From contig JADHWK010000065.1 of assembly GCA_016783505.1 (NCBI GenBank), positions 1 through 12,761 on the forward strand: DNA of 12,761 nucleotides. The letters run 5' to 3'. Shown in pieces: positions 6,474 to 12,468 of this stretch (position 1 is its first letter; the number at the start of each line of letters is the position of its first letter). The notes under the pieces are model-generated. The model did no database searches and was not told the origin of the DNA. It saw only the letters and a list, made by a program, of their open reading frames with translations. The DNA comes from Candidatus Zhuqueibacterota bacterium (GTDB lineage Bacteria; BS750m-G25). Position numbers and translations under genes: made by a program.

Positions 6474-7886
6474 ATGATAAAACCTTCCAGAAGAAAACAA
6501 TTTCTGCTTATTCCCTTCTGTCTTGGTATTAGCTTTTTGATTTCCACCGGGGGGGGATATCCCCCTAACCCCTTGTGGGCGCAGGAGGGTGTTAAAACCC
6601 AGGAAACGACTTTAATATCCATAAACCTGAAAAGGGTTTCCATCAATAATGTGCTGAAGGTGCTGGGTGAAAAAACAGGCCTTAAGTTTGTCGCCGACCC
6701 CGCCATTCAGGACCGAAGGATTACCGTGAATTTAAATAGGGTCCTTCCCGACGAAGCAATTTCCGTCATCATGGAATCTAACGGTCTTGGCTATCGTAGG
6801 ATCGAAGGGGTGGACGTTTACATGGTAAGCGATTTAAGCAAGATCATGGCCCATACGATCCTCACAAGCGTTCCCTGTCAATTTGCCGACGCTGTGAAAC
6901 TGCAGCAGATACTTAACCAGATCGTTACCAAGGGTGTTGGTGTAGTATTGGCTGACGAGCGTACCAACACCATCATTATTAAAGAGAGCCCCGGGGTTAT
7001 TGCTTATCTGGAAAAGTTAATCCAGGAGTTGGATCAGCCAACGCCCCAGGTATACATTCAGGCGGCGATCGCTGAGATATCACTGACCAAAGGAAAAGAG
7101 ACAGGGGTGGAATGGCTGTGGAAGGACCCTCGATTATTGAGTCCATCAGACAAGGTGGGGACCCGGTTTGATCTGAGATCGCCCGCCCTCGAAGATGAGA
7201 TAAAATACTTTGACAACGAAGGCAATCCCCTCGGGAGGGGCCTGCCCATTGGCCAGGGGCTGGGGATTGGTGTCATAAACCTCCATATTGATGCCGTCCT
7301 TTACTTCCTGCAGACGGATTATGAATTGAATCTCCTCTCCCGTCCCTATTTAGTAACACTAGACAACCAGGTAGCAACTATTGAGGTCGGTGACCAAATT
7401 CCCTATAAGGTTTTAAGCCAGTATGGGATAACCTCATATGAATTTAAGGCGGCCACCATTAAACTTCTGGTGAGACCACATATCAACAATGACTCGACGA
7501 TTACCATAGAGCTGGAGCCCAGCGCGGATTTTCAAAGCGGTATGACACCTGATGGGGTGCCCATAATCGCCACCCGAAGGGCCAAAACCCGGATTACGGT
7601 GGACAATGGGAATACCATTGTCATCGGGGGACTCATGCGGGAGTCGGAGACCAAGACGGTAAGCAAGGTGCCTTTGTTGGGTTCCATACCTTTATTAGGG
7701 ATCCCCTTTAGAAGCCGGGTCTATAAAAAGGAGAAAACCGAATTGGTGATTCTTATTACCCCAATGATAGTTACCAAAGAAGTGGTTGAGAAGGTCCTTC
7801 AACCCGAGGGGGAACTGTCGAAGAAAGTTTACCAAAAAACAAAGAAAACTGACATTAATAAAGATACCCTAAAAGTACCCCAATAA
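6474..7886 (+). CDS. pilQ: Type IV pilus secretin PilQ
   Basis: PilQ forms the outer-membrane multimeric channel through which the pilus leaves the cell. The 470 residues include a signal peptide, probably cut after LWA at residue 36. The N0/STN domain is at about 47-120 (INLKRVSINNVLKVLGEKTG). The N1 secretin_N domain is at about 125-190 (VLADERTNTIIIKESP). The conserved secretin barrel spans about 190-440, including NTIVIGGLMRES and the signature VPLLGSIPLLGIPFR near residues 399-413. It is short for PilQ: the AMIN domains found in Pseudomonas-type PilQ are absent. ATG 6474, with AAGGA 9 nt before it, is preferred to TTG 6465, which sits directly on that ribosome-binding site. An eight-G run (6549-6556) and the palindrome GGGGGATATCCCCC (6552-6565) lie within the signal-peptide codons. 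Confidence 0.92.
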   Translation: MIKPSRRKQFLLIPFCLGISFLISTGGGYPPNPLWAQEGVKTQETTLISINLKRVSINNVLKVLGEKTGLKFVADPAIQDRRITVNLNRVLPDEAISVIMESNGLGYRRIEGVDVYMVSDLSKIMAHTILTSVPCQFADAVKLQQILNQIVTKGVGVVLADERTNTIIIKESPGVIAYLEKLIQELDQPTPQVYIQAAIAEISLTKGKETGVEWLWKDPRLLSPSDKVGTRFDLRSPALEDEIKYFDNEGNPLGRGLPIGQGLGIGVINLHIDAVLYFLQTDYELNLLSRPYLVTLDNQVATIEVGDQIPYKVLSQYGITSYEFKAATIKLLVRPHINNDSTITIELEPSADFQSGMTPDGVPIIATRRAKTRITVDNGNTIVIGGLMRESETKTVSKVPLLGSIPLLGIPFRSRVYKKEKTELVILITPMIVTKEVVEKVLQPEGELSKKVYQKTKKTDINKDTLKVPQ

Positions 7887-7919
7887 TGAATCATCAGGTT
7901 ATTTCAAAGGGGGTTTATT

Positions 7920-8336
7920 ATGAGGGAAAGCCAAACCATTCGGGTCATGGTTATTGACGATGAAAAGGCGACCCGGGATGTATTTGAGGAGATCTTTGAA
8001 GGGGAGAACTTTTCTGTCTTTCCAGCGGAGGACGGACTTAAGGCCATCGCTGAGATGAAAAAAAGACAGTACGACTTGGCGTTTATAGATATTCGCATGC
8101 CCCAGATAGATGGTCTGGAAACGCTGAGGAGGCTCAAGAAAATCCACCCCGATCTAATGGCAGTTATGATATCCGGATTTCGGGATGAGGATATCATAGA
8201 AAAGGCCCTGAAGATTGGGGCGGTGGGTTATCTATATAAGCCCCTCGATATTCAGGACATTCTGGGGGTGGCGCTTAAATGTTCCCATCAGTTGGGGGTA
8301 CCTAATCAGGTAGAAATAGTGGAAACTAATTCTTAG
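7920..8336 (+). CDS. Single-domain (CheY-like) response regulator
   Basis: The product is a 138-residue receiver domain without an output domain. The acidic pocket is D13/D14, the phospho-acceptor is D57 (AFIDIRMPQIDG), the switch Ser is S85 (VMISGF) and the conserved Lys is K107 (YKPLD). It starts at ATG 7920 after AAAGGGGGT, 33 nt after pilQ, so it probably belongs to the pilus transcript. No histidine kinase is in the window. By analogy with PilG/PilH- or FrzZ-like regulators it may adjust pilus assembly or polarity, but that role is inferred from position only. AGGAGG directly overlaps its TAG stop, as if another gene once followed. Confidence 0.88.
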   Translation: MRESQTIRVMVIDDEKATRDVFEEIFEGENFSVFPAEDGLKAIAEMKKRQYDLAFIDIRMPQIDGLETLRRLKKIHPDLMAVMISGFRDEDIIEKALKIGAVGYLYKPLDIQDILGVALKCSHQLGVPNQVEIVETNS

Positions 8337-8371
8337 GAGGAATTATCCCCTGATAATCGCCGTTGAAAAAA

Positions 8372-8426
8372 CGATGTTCTTTCCATCGGAAACCCGAGCC
8401 TTGATCGGTCCTGGTTTTTTTTTTTT
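8372..8426 (+). terminator. Possible terminator after the pilus operon
   Basis: Two small hairpins, CGATG-N7-CATCG (8372-8388) and CCGA-N7-TCGG (8394-8408), precede a 12-T run (8415-8426). Stems are short, but the long T-run and its place 36 nt after the last gene of the + operon fit a rho-independent terminator. The intron-like sequence begins 2 nt after the T-run. Confidence 0.4.
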
Positions 8427-8428
8427 AT

Positions 8429-8490
8429 GTGTGCCCGGCATGACACGACCACTTGGGGGTAAGAGTCCTCTACTGGCCCGGCAGGGGGAA
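8429..8490 (+). mobile_element. Candidate 5' remnant of a group II intron
   Basis: The segment begins GTGTGCCCGGCATGACAC, matching the GTGYG start of group II introns and the CCGGCATG shape often seen at the 5' end of bacterial group II introns. It continues with GGGGGTAAGAGTCCTCTACT and GGCCCGGCAGGGGGAA, which resembles the start of domain I from my recollection of such introns. No reverse-transcriptase frame or domain V follows; the sequence passes into dispersed repeats after about 60 nt, so at best this is a truncated relic. Its position right behind a T-run is where group IIC introns prefer to insert (downstream of rho-independent terminators). Assignment is from motif memory and is moderate. 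Confidence 0.45.
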
Positions 8491-8660
8491 TCCGCCGCAG
8501 GCGGATGAAGAATCTCGTTCTTTATTGAGCCCCTCTTCCAAATGAGATTCTTCATTCCACTACGCTTCATTCAGAATGACAAAAACGCAGGTTGTCATCC
8601 TGACCCGAATCCCTGACCCTGAACGAAATGAAGGGAAAGGAGCAATGAAGAATCTGAGAA
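8491..8660. repeat. Inverted pair of dispersed 'ATGAAGAATCT' repeats
   Basis: After the perfect hairpin TCCGCC-GCA-GGCGGA (8491-8505), ATGAAGAATCTC (8505-8516) pairs exactly with GAGATTCTTCAT (8544-8555). One copy on the minus strand reads GTCATTCTGAATGAAG and then ATGAAGAATCTC (8580 back to 8544). A second copy on the plus strand reads GTCATCCTGA...GAACGAAATGAAG...ATGAAGAATCTGAG (about 8596-8658). Such GTCATTCTGA...GAAGAATCT units are common as intergenic dispersed repeats in many environmental bacterial genomes. No gene is supported here. Confidence 0.65.
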
Positions 8661-8676
8661 GCCTTCCCCCGACCCG

Positions 8677-8692
8677 TCCCGATAATTCGGGA
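8677..8692. repeat. TCCCGA-N4-TCGGGA hairpin, copy 5
   Basis: A perfect six-base-pair stem with a TAAT loop. It is one of six exact copies in the window, all intergenic (1256, 1314, 2569, 2590, 8677 and 9001). Confidence 0.75.
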
Positions 8693-8779
8693 TAAATAGG
8701 GATCAGACCCGCCCTGAGTTCATTACCCAAAACTAAGGCCATTGGTGAATATTATCATCCACCGGATTTAAGGGGACAT

Positions 8780-8803
8780 AAAAAACCCCGATTTCAATCG
8801 GGG
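8780..8803 (-). terminator. Rho-independent terminator of the minus-strand redox operon
   Basis: On the minus strand the sequence reads CCCCGATT-GA-AATCGGGG followed at once by six T. This is a perfect eight-pair G+C-rich stem with a T-run. It lies about 300 nt beyond the stop of the flavoprotein gene, in the right orientation to end that operon. The A-run on the plus-strand 5' side could let it act in both directions, but the T-run after the stem exists only on the minus strand. Confidence 0.7.
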
Positions 8804-9109
8804 TAACTAGACGTCTCGGAAATTCTAAAAACTTATTGAAAACATTAGAGTTATTCAAGCATTTCTGGAAGGACATCAGAATATCAGTGAATTAGTAGGA
8901 AGGTTACCAGGATATCAGAATACCAGATCGTTTTCTCGGGGCTATGTTTATCCCATTTACTTGTCCGTCTGGTTTTCTGGCTTTTCTGATACTCTTCCCA
9001 TCCCGAACCTTCGGGACTGATAAACTGATATACTTATTCCCACCGTCCCATTGTTCCAGTTGGGGCGTAGCCCCTAAGTTCATGAATCAAAGATGTTTTG
9101 GGTCATGGG
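8804..9109. other. Non-coding 3' region of the redox operon with short repeats
   Basis: No gene is seen. The stretch holds ATCAG-type repeats (ATCAGAATATCAG at 8875-8887, GATATCAGAATACCAG at 8911-8926) with an imperfect inverted relative further on (CTGGTTTTCTGG...TCTGATACT, about 8971-8993). It also holds the hairpin TCCCGA-ACCT-TCGGGA (9001-9016) and the hairpin GGGGC-GTA-GCCCC (9062-9074), 36 nt past the flavoprotein stop. The last one lacks a T-run and is at most an RNA 3'-end stabiliser. Confidence 0.6.
9001..9016. repeat. TCCCGA-N4-TCGGGA hairpin, copy 6
   Basis: A perfect stem, extended to seven pairs (TCCCGAA-CC-TTCGGGA). It is the same family as the copies upstream of the pilX-like gene and of pilM. 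Confidence 0.75.
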
Positions 9110-10786
9110 TTATCTGATAGTACCCTGGTAGATGGTGGTGAGCTGTTTTTCCCTGACTAAGGGGTTGCTGTAGTCCGGCAGGATCATGGGGGCGATCCTA
9201 TCGGTTATAATGCCCGCTTCCTCCATCTCCTTATGATATCGTCTCACATGATCCAGGGTTAGTTCTCCGTCTTCTGGGGTTTCTTTTGCATAGATGGCCG
9301 CATTCTTGCCGGCAATCTGACCGAAGACGGTGACACCGAGCAGGGAGTTGCCCATCAGTCTGTTTTCACCGTGAACCCCGCCGGAGACCTCGCCCGCCAC
9401 AAACAAGCCGGGTATGGTTGTCTCGCATTTAGGATTGATCTCCAGACCACCATTCTGGTAATGAAGGGTGGGATAGATCAACATGGGCGCTTTGGAGATA
9501 TCAATTTCATATCTTTTGAAGAGGATAAATTTGCCCGGAAAATCTTTTTTCACTGTCCCTTCACCGTGCAACAAATCTATCATCGGCGAATCCAGCCAGA
9601 CCCCAACCTTGCCGGTGGGGGTGGGGACCCCCTTCTCCACATCAGGGAGGCACTCCCGAATTATGCTGGCTGCTTCCACATCCCGGGGCTCCCTTTCGTA
9701 GACGAACTGTTCCCCATCTATGTTCACCAGGTTGGCTCCGGCACCCCTGAATTTTTCCGTGATCAGGAGTCCCTCTGCCTGTTCGGGGAATACCGCTCCG
9801 GTGGGATGGTACTGAACCGTATGCAGAAAGCACAGTTTCACCCCGGCTCGATAGCCTATAACAACCCCATCCCCGGTGGCTCCATAATGATTGGTGGTCA
9901 TATAATTTTGTATGTGCAGCCTGCCGGAACCCCCGGTGGCAAAGATGACCGCTCTCGCCTTAATTACCAGGTATTCTTCTGTTTCCAGGTTATAAGCAAC
10001 GACGCCGGCGCAGTGGCCCTTTTCATTCAGAACCAACTCTATCACGGGGCAGAATTCCAACACCTTGATGTCCTCGGCTCGATTTCTGGCTTCGTCCCGA
10101 AGAGTGCGCATAATCTCCGCACCGGTAATGTCGGCCGCGTAGTGCATTCGCTTTCGGCTGGTTCCCCCCCCATGCAAGGCCTTTAATCTTCCATCAGTGA
10201 ACTTGGTGAACATGCATCCCAGGCTCTCCAGCCAGGCAATCGTCCTGGGGGCCTCGGTTACCAGGGTGTAGACCAACTCCGGGTCGTTGACGAAATGACC
10301 ACCTCCCATTATATCTAAATAATGGTAATAGGGAGAATCCTTTTCCTGCTTGATGGCCGCCTGAATGCCCCCTTCGGCCATCATCGTATTGGCATCACCA
10401 TGCCTGAGCTTGGTAACGATCATTACCTTGGCCCCCTGTTCCTGGGCCCGAAGGGCAGCGGCTGTCCCCGCCCCTCCCCCCCCAACGATCAAAATATCGG
10501 TCTGGTAGGTCACTTCGGAGAGATCCAGTTTGTCCGGGTCAACCCGACTCTTGGCTTCCAGCAGGTCAACGAACTCGTTACTTATGGCATAACCCTTGTT
10601 AGGACCTACCCTGATCTCCCTTCGATTTCCCTTGATAAAATCCGGATGGTGCTTTTTCAATATTTTTTCCCTTTCGGCGAGGGGGAGGGCGGGAAATTCT
10701 TCCCCCCTTTTCTTCCTTTCCAGCCGGGCCGGTCTTGTCTTTTCAACCTTCTTGATCAGTTCTTTTAAATCCGGCGTATAAGGCAT
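9110..10786 (-). CDS. Fumarate reductase / succinate dehydrogenase-type flavoprotein subunit
   Basis: This is the FAD-containing catalytic subunit of a fumarate reductase or related enzyme. Of 558 residues, the first ~95 are a charged extension not found in short family members; then come the Rossmann motif ILIVGGGGAGTAAALRA (G102-G107) and the flavin loop NTMMAEGG. Active-site elements are HTVQYHPTG (H327), EREPRDVEAAS (R368), YPTLHYQNGG (H442) and GEVSGGVHGENRLMGNSLL (R476). These match the four catalytic positions of FrdA/SdhA. Asn133 stands where covalent-FAD enzymes have His, so FAD is probably non-covalent. The ATG at 10786 is preceded by AGGAGG six nt upstream; a longer frame to 10822 lacks this. 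The C-terminal domain is short. L-aspartate oxidase is an alternative, but the Fe-S partners argue for a multi-subunit reductase. Confidence 0.85.
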   Translation of the reverse strand: MPYTPDLKELIKKVEKTRPARLERKKRGEEFPALPLAEREKILKKHHPDFIKGNRREIRVGPNKGYAISNEFVDLLEAKSRVDPDKLDLSEVTYQTDILIVGGGGAGTAAALRAQEQGAKVMIVTKLRHGDANTMMAEGGIQAAIKQEKDSPYYHYLDIMGGGHFVNDPELVYTLVTEAPRTIAWLESLGCMFTKFTDGRLKALHGGGTSRKRMHYAADITGAEIMRTLRDEARNRAEDIKVLEFCPVIELVLNEKGHCAGVVAYNLETEEYLVIKARAVIFATGGSGRLHIQNYMTTNHYGATGDGVVIGYRAGVKLCFLHTVQYHPTGAVFPEQAEGLLITEKFRGAGANLVNIDGEQFVYEREPRDVEAASIIRECLPDVEKGVPTPTGKVGVWLDSPMIDLLHGEGTVKKDFPGKFILFKRYEIDISKAPMLIYPTLHYQNGGLEINPKCETTIPGLFVAGEVSGGVHGENRLMGNSLLGVTVFGQIAGKNAAIYAKETPEDGELTLDHVRRYHKEMEEAGIITDRIAPMILPDYSNPLVREKQLTTIYQGTIR

Positions 10787-10919
10787 GGTAATCCTCCTGT
10801 CTCTTTCTACGTAATAGTCCACTACAGAATATCACGGAACTGAATAAGCAATCAGCAATCAGCTTTTGGTGTTCAACCCTTATTCAAGTTTCTTATATAT
10901 CTTTGTGTCTTGGTGTCTT

Positions 10920-10939
10920 TCAGTCAAATGCCCGACTGA
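10920..10939 (-). repeat. 20-nt hairpin between the Fe-S and flavoprotein genes
   Basis: On the minus strand it reads TCAGTCGGGCATTTGACTGA, with six-pair arms TCAGTC/GACTGA. It differs at three loop positions from the hairpin at 2468-2487. It lies in the 172-nt spacer (10787-10958) that separates the flavoprotein gene from the rest of its operon. That spacer also holds AATCAGCAATCAGC (about 10849-10862). Confidence 0.65.
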
Positions 10940-10958
10940 AGTGCCAGAACTGTCTCCT

Positions 10959-11738
10959 TTACAAATACTGGGTATTTTGCGGGGTCCAGAACTCATCGGC
11001 GCCCTCCGGTTCTGTTTCCCTCTCAACATATAATTTCTTCAGTTCGTCAGTGTCGGATTCCATCAGCTTTTTCAACCCCCCTTTGTATTTCCCCCCATCG
11101 AGGACGGAAACCATCTGGGCCAGATGCTCGGCTCTGGGGGCAAGGTATTTGGCGTAGAGTCTTCGGCATAGGATGGCTACATTAAACTGCACCTCCTCAG
11201 CCGGACATCGAGAGGCACAGAGGCCGCACATCACACAGTCAAAGGAGAGCTCCGCCACCCGCTCGACATTCCCCCGGATGGCCTGGGACATGTATTCCAT
11301 AACCTCAATGTCCATCGGGCATGACCGGGTGCAGGTATTGCAGCCTACACATTTGAATACCTCCGGATACAACTGGGCAATAGTGGACCCAGTGGGTTGA
11401 AGCTCGTCTATGTTGTAAATGGTTTTGTTGGCCGGGAAAAAGGGGATCTGGGTCAGGTACATGTTCGGTTTGACCACCGTCTGACAGGCCAGGCCCACCT
11501 CAATTCGGTAGGTGTCCGGCATCCGATATACGGTGCCGCAGGCCCCACAGATTCCTCCCCGGCATCCGCAGCCCCGAATGAGCTGGTAACCCGCATACTC
11601 CATGGCTTTCTGGATGGTTAAGGTATCGGGGACCTCATATCTTTTCCCCATAATAAAGACGGGGATCAAGCTTTCCCCCGCCGGGGCTTGGGCTTCTCCG
11701 CCCGCTTTCATTTTTTCTTGTGCTTCCCTATAGGCCAT
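10959..11738 (-). CDS. Ferredoxin-type Fe-S subunit (2Fe-2S plus two 4Fe-4S), TfrB N-half/FrdB-like
   Basis: This electron-transfer subunit belongs with the flavoprotein downstream. Its 259 residues carry a plant-type 2Fe-2S domain with GCGCRGGICGAC (C57, C59, C64, C67) and C85. Two full four-cysteine motifs follow: CVGCNTCTRSCP (130-141) and CVMCGLCASRCP (168-179). Classical FrdB/SdhB carries a 3Fe-4S cluster at the third site; two intact 4Fe-4S motifs are instead like HdrC and the methanogen thiol:fumarate reductase subunit TfrB. TfrB however has HdrB-like CCG domains after this region (about 490 residues in total), and these are missing here. The last ~70 residues are a charged tail of no known motif. 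ATG 11738 has GAGGAGGT as ribosome-binding site, placed inside the end of the MvhD-like gene, 4 nt upstream, so the two are coupled. Confidence 0.87.
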   Translation of the reverse strand: MAYREAQEKMKAGGEAQAPAGESLIPVFIMGKRYEVPDTLTIQKAMEYAGYQLIRGCGCRGGICGACGTVYRMPDTYRIEVGLACQTVVKPNMYLTQIPFFPANKTIYNIDELQPTGSTIAQLYPEVFKCVGCNTCTRSCPMDIEVMEYMSQAIRGNVERVAELSFDCVMCGLCASRCPAEEVQFNVAILCRRLYAKYLAPRAEHLAQMVSVLDGGKYKGGLKKLMESDTDELKKLYVERETEPEGADEFWTPQNTQYL

Positions 11739-11742
11739 TTTG

Positions 11743-12180
11743 TTACCTCCTCTCCTCAGTCCTCAGTTTTAGGGGGCCCAAGGATCTTATCTGTTCGGTA
11801 AATTCATTCATTACTTCCACAAATTTATTCCCCTCTGCGGCTGAGATCCATTCCAACCGAAGTCTCCCCTTTTCCAACCCAAACTGGATTAATAATTTCT
11901 CAAGCAGGGTCATTCTCCGTAGAGTCTTGTAATTTCCCTCTTGATAATGGCAATCTCCGGGGTGACAACCGCCGACAAGGACCCCGTCTGCCCCCTGCTC
12001 AAACGCCCACAGGATGTGTTGTGGGTCAAGCCGACTGGAACACATGAGGCGGATGTTTACCCCGTTGGGGGCATATTGCATTCGGGAAGTTCCCGCCAGA
12101 TCGGCTCCGGCATAAGTACACCATTTGCACAGAAAACAGATAATCTTCGGCTCAAATCCGTTGCTATCGGTATTAGGCAT
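11743..12180 (-). CDS. MvhD/FlpD-type electron-transfer subunit (hydrogenase delta family)
   Basis: This 145-residue protein carries the full signature of the MvhD/FlpD family (PF02662): FLCKWCTYAGADLAG (C18, C21), LMCSSRLDP (C47), GADGVLVGGCHPGDCHYQEGN (C72, C77; motif cut to its core) and RLEWISAAEG. In methanogens MvhD carries a 2Fe-2S cluster and passes electrons from a hydrogenase or formate dehydrogenase to HdrA. Here it is first in an operon with a TfrB/FrdB-like and an FrdA-like protein, with no hydrogenase or HdrA in the window. ATG 12180 is chosen because GGGAG lies upstream; an in-frame ATG ten codons earlier (12210) lacks a ribosome-binding site. The gap to the next gene is 4 nt. 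Identity is firm; its electron partner is unknown. Confidence 0.88.
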   Translation of the reverse strand: MPNTDSNGFEPKIICFLCKWCTYAGADLAGTSRMQYAPNGVNIRLMCSSRLDPQHILWAFEQGADGVLVGGCHPGDCHYQEGNYKTLRRMTLLEKLLIQFGLEKGRLRLEWISAAEGNKFVEVMNEFTEQIRSLGPLKLRTEERR

Positions 12181-12240
12181 TTTTTGCTTTCTCCCTAACG
12201 AAAGTTTCATTTAGCGTTTGATCCCATAACATTTTTTGAT

Positions 12241-12269
12241 AAGTTAATCAAAATAAAATAAAAAGTCAA
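12241..12269 (-). promoter_or_regulatory. Weak sigma-70-type promoter candidate for the redox operon
   Basis: On the minus strand TTGACT (12269-12264) is followed after 17 nt by TAACTT (12246-12241), matching the -35 well but the -10 poorly. The start of transcription would be about 55 nt before the ATG at 12180. An imperfect palindrome TTGAT-N6-ATCAA (12236-12251) overlaps the -10 and could bind a regulator. Confidence 0.3.
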
Positions 12270-12290
12270 GCCTTTTTACTCAGCATCGTA

Positions 12291-12385
12291 GATCGAAAAT
12301 GTCCCGTCCCGAGACCACGGAATCGGAACTTTCCGACTTCCCTTTCAATGATCGAAAGTCCCAAGGGATCGGGACATTTCGGACC
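12291..12385. repeat. Hairpin cluster between the divergent transcription units
   Basis: The outer arms CGAAAATGTCCCG (12294-12306) and CGGGACATTTCG (12370-12381) pair apart from one bulged A. Inside are TCGGAA-CT-TTCCGA (12323-12336) and TCCC-AA-GGGA (within 12359-12368). GATCGAAA occurs twice. The GGGAC/CGGGA motifs resemble those of the other intergenic hairpins, so this is probably a dispersed element. It lies outside the transcript predicted for either neighbour, which argues against a riboswitch. Confidence 0.55.
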
Positions 12386-12468
12386 TAAAAAAATCATATG
12401 AATCTCCATCAGTAATAGCATATCACAATGTGGAAAAAATTGAAAAGAATTTTTTGAACTATCCCATA

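Noticed and set aside
8343-8570. Minus-strand open frame of 75 codons after the response regulator
   Set aside because: It spans the T-run, the intron-like segment and dispersed repeats, and has no ribosome-binding site; the sequence is low-complexity and basic.
9062-9074. GGGGC-GTA-GCCCC hairpin as the main terminator of the redox operon
   Set aside because: No T-run follows on the minus strand; the hairpin at 8780-8803 has one and is the better candidate.
9371-10186. Long plus-strand open frame (271 codons) inside the flavoprotein gene
   Set aside because: It is antisense to a gene with all FrdA-type motifs, has no ribosome-binding site and shows no recognisable domain; it arises from G+C-rich codon structure on the other strand.
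12291-12385. Hairpin cluster as a riboswitch for the redox operon
   Set aside because: It lies upstream of the best promoter candidate for that operon and upstream of the sigma-54 start, so it is probably in neither leader; its motifs look like the dispersed hairpins.
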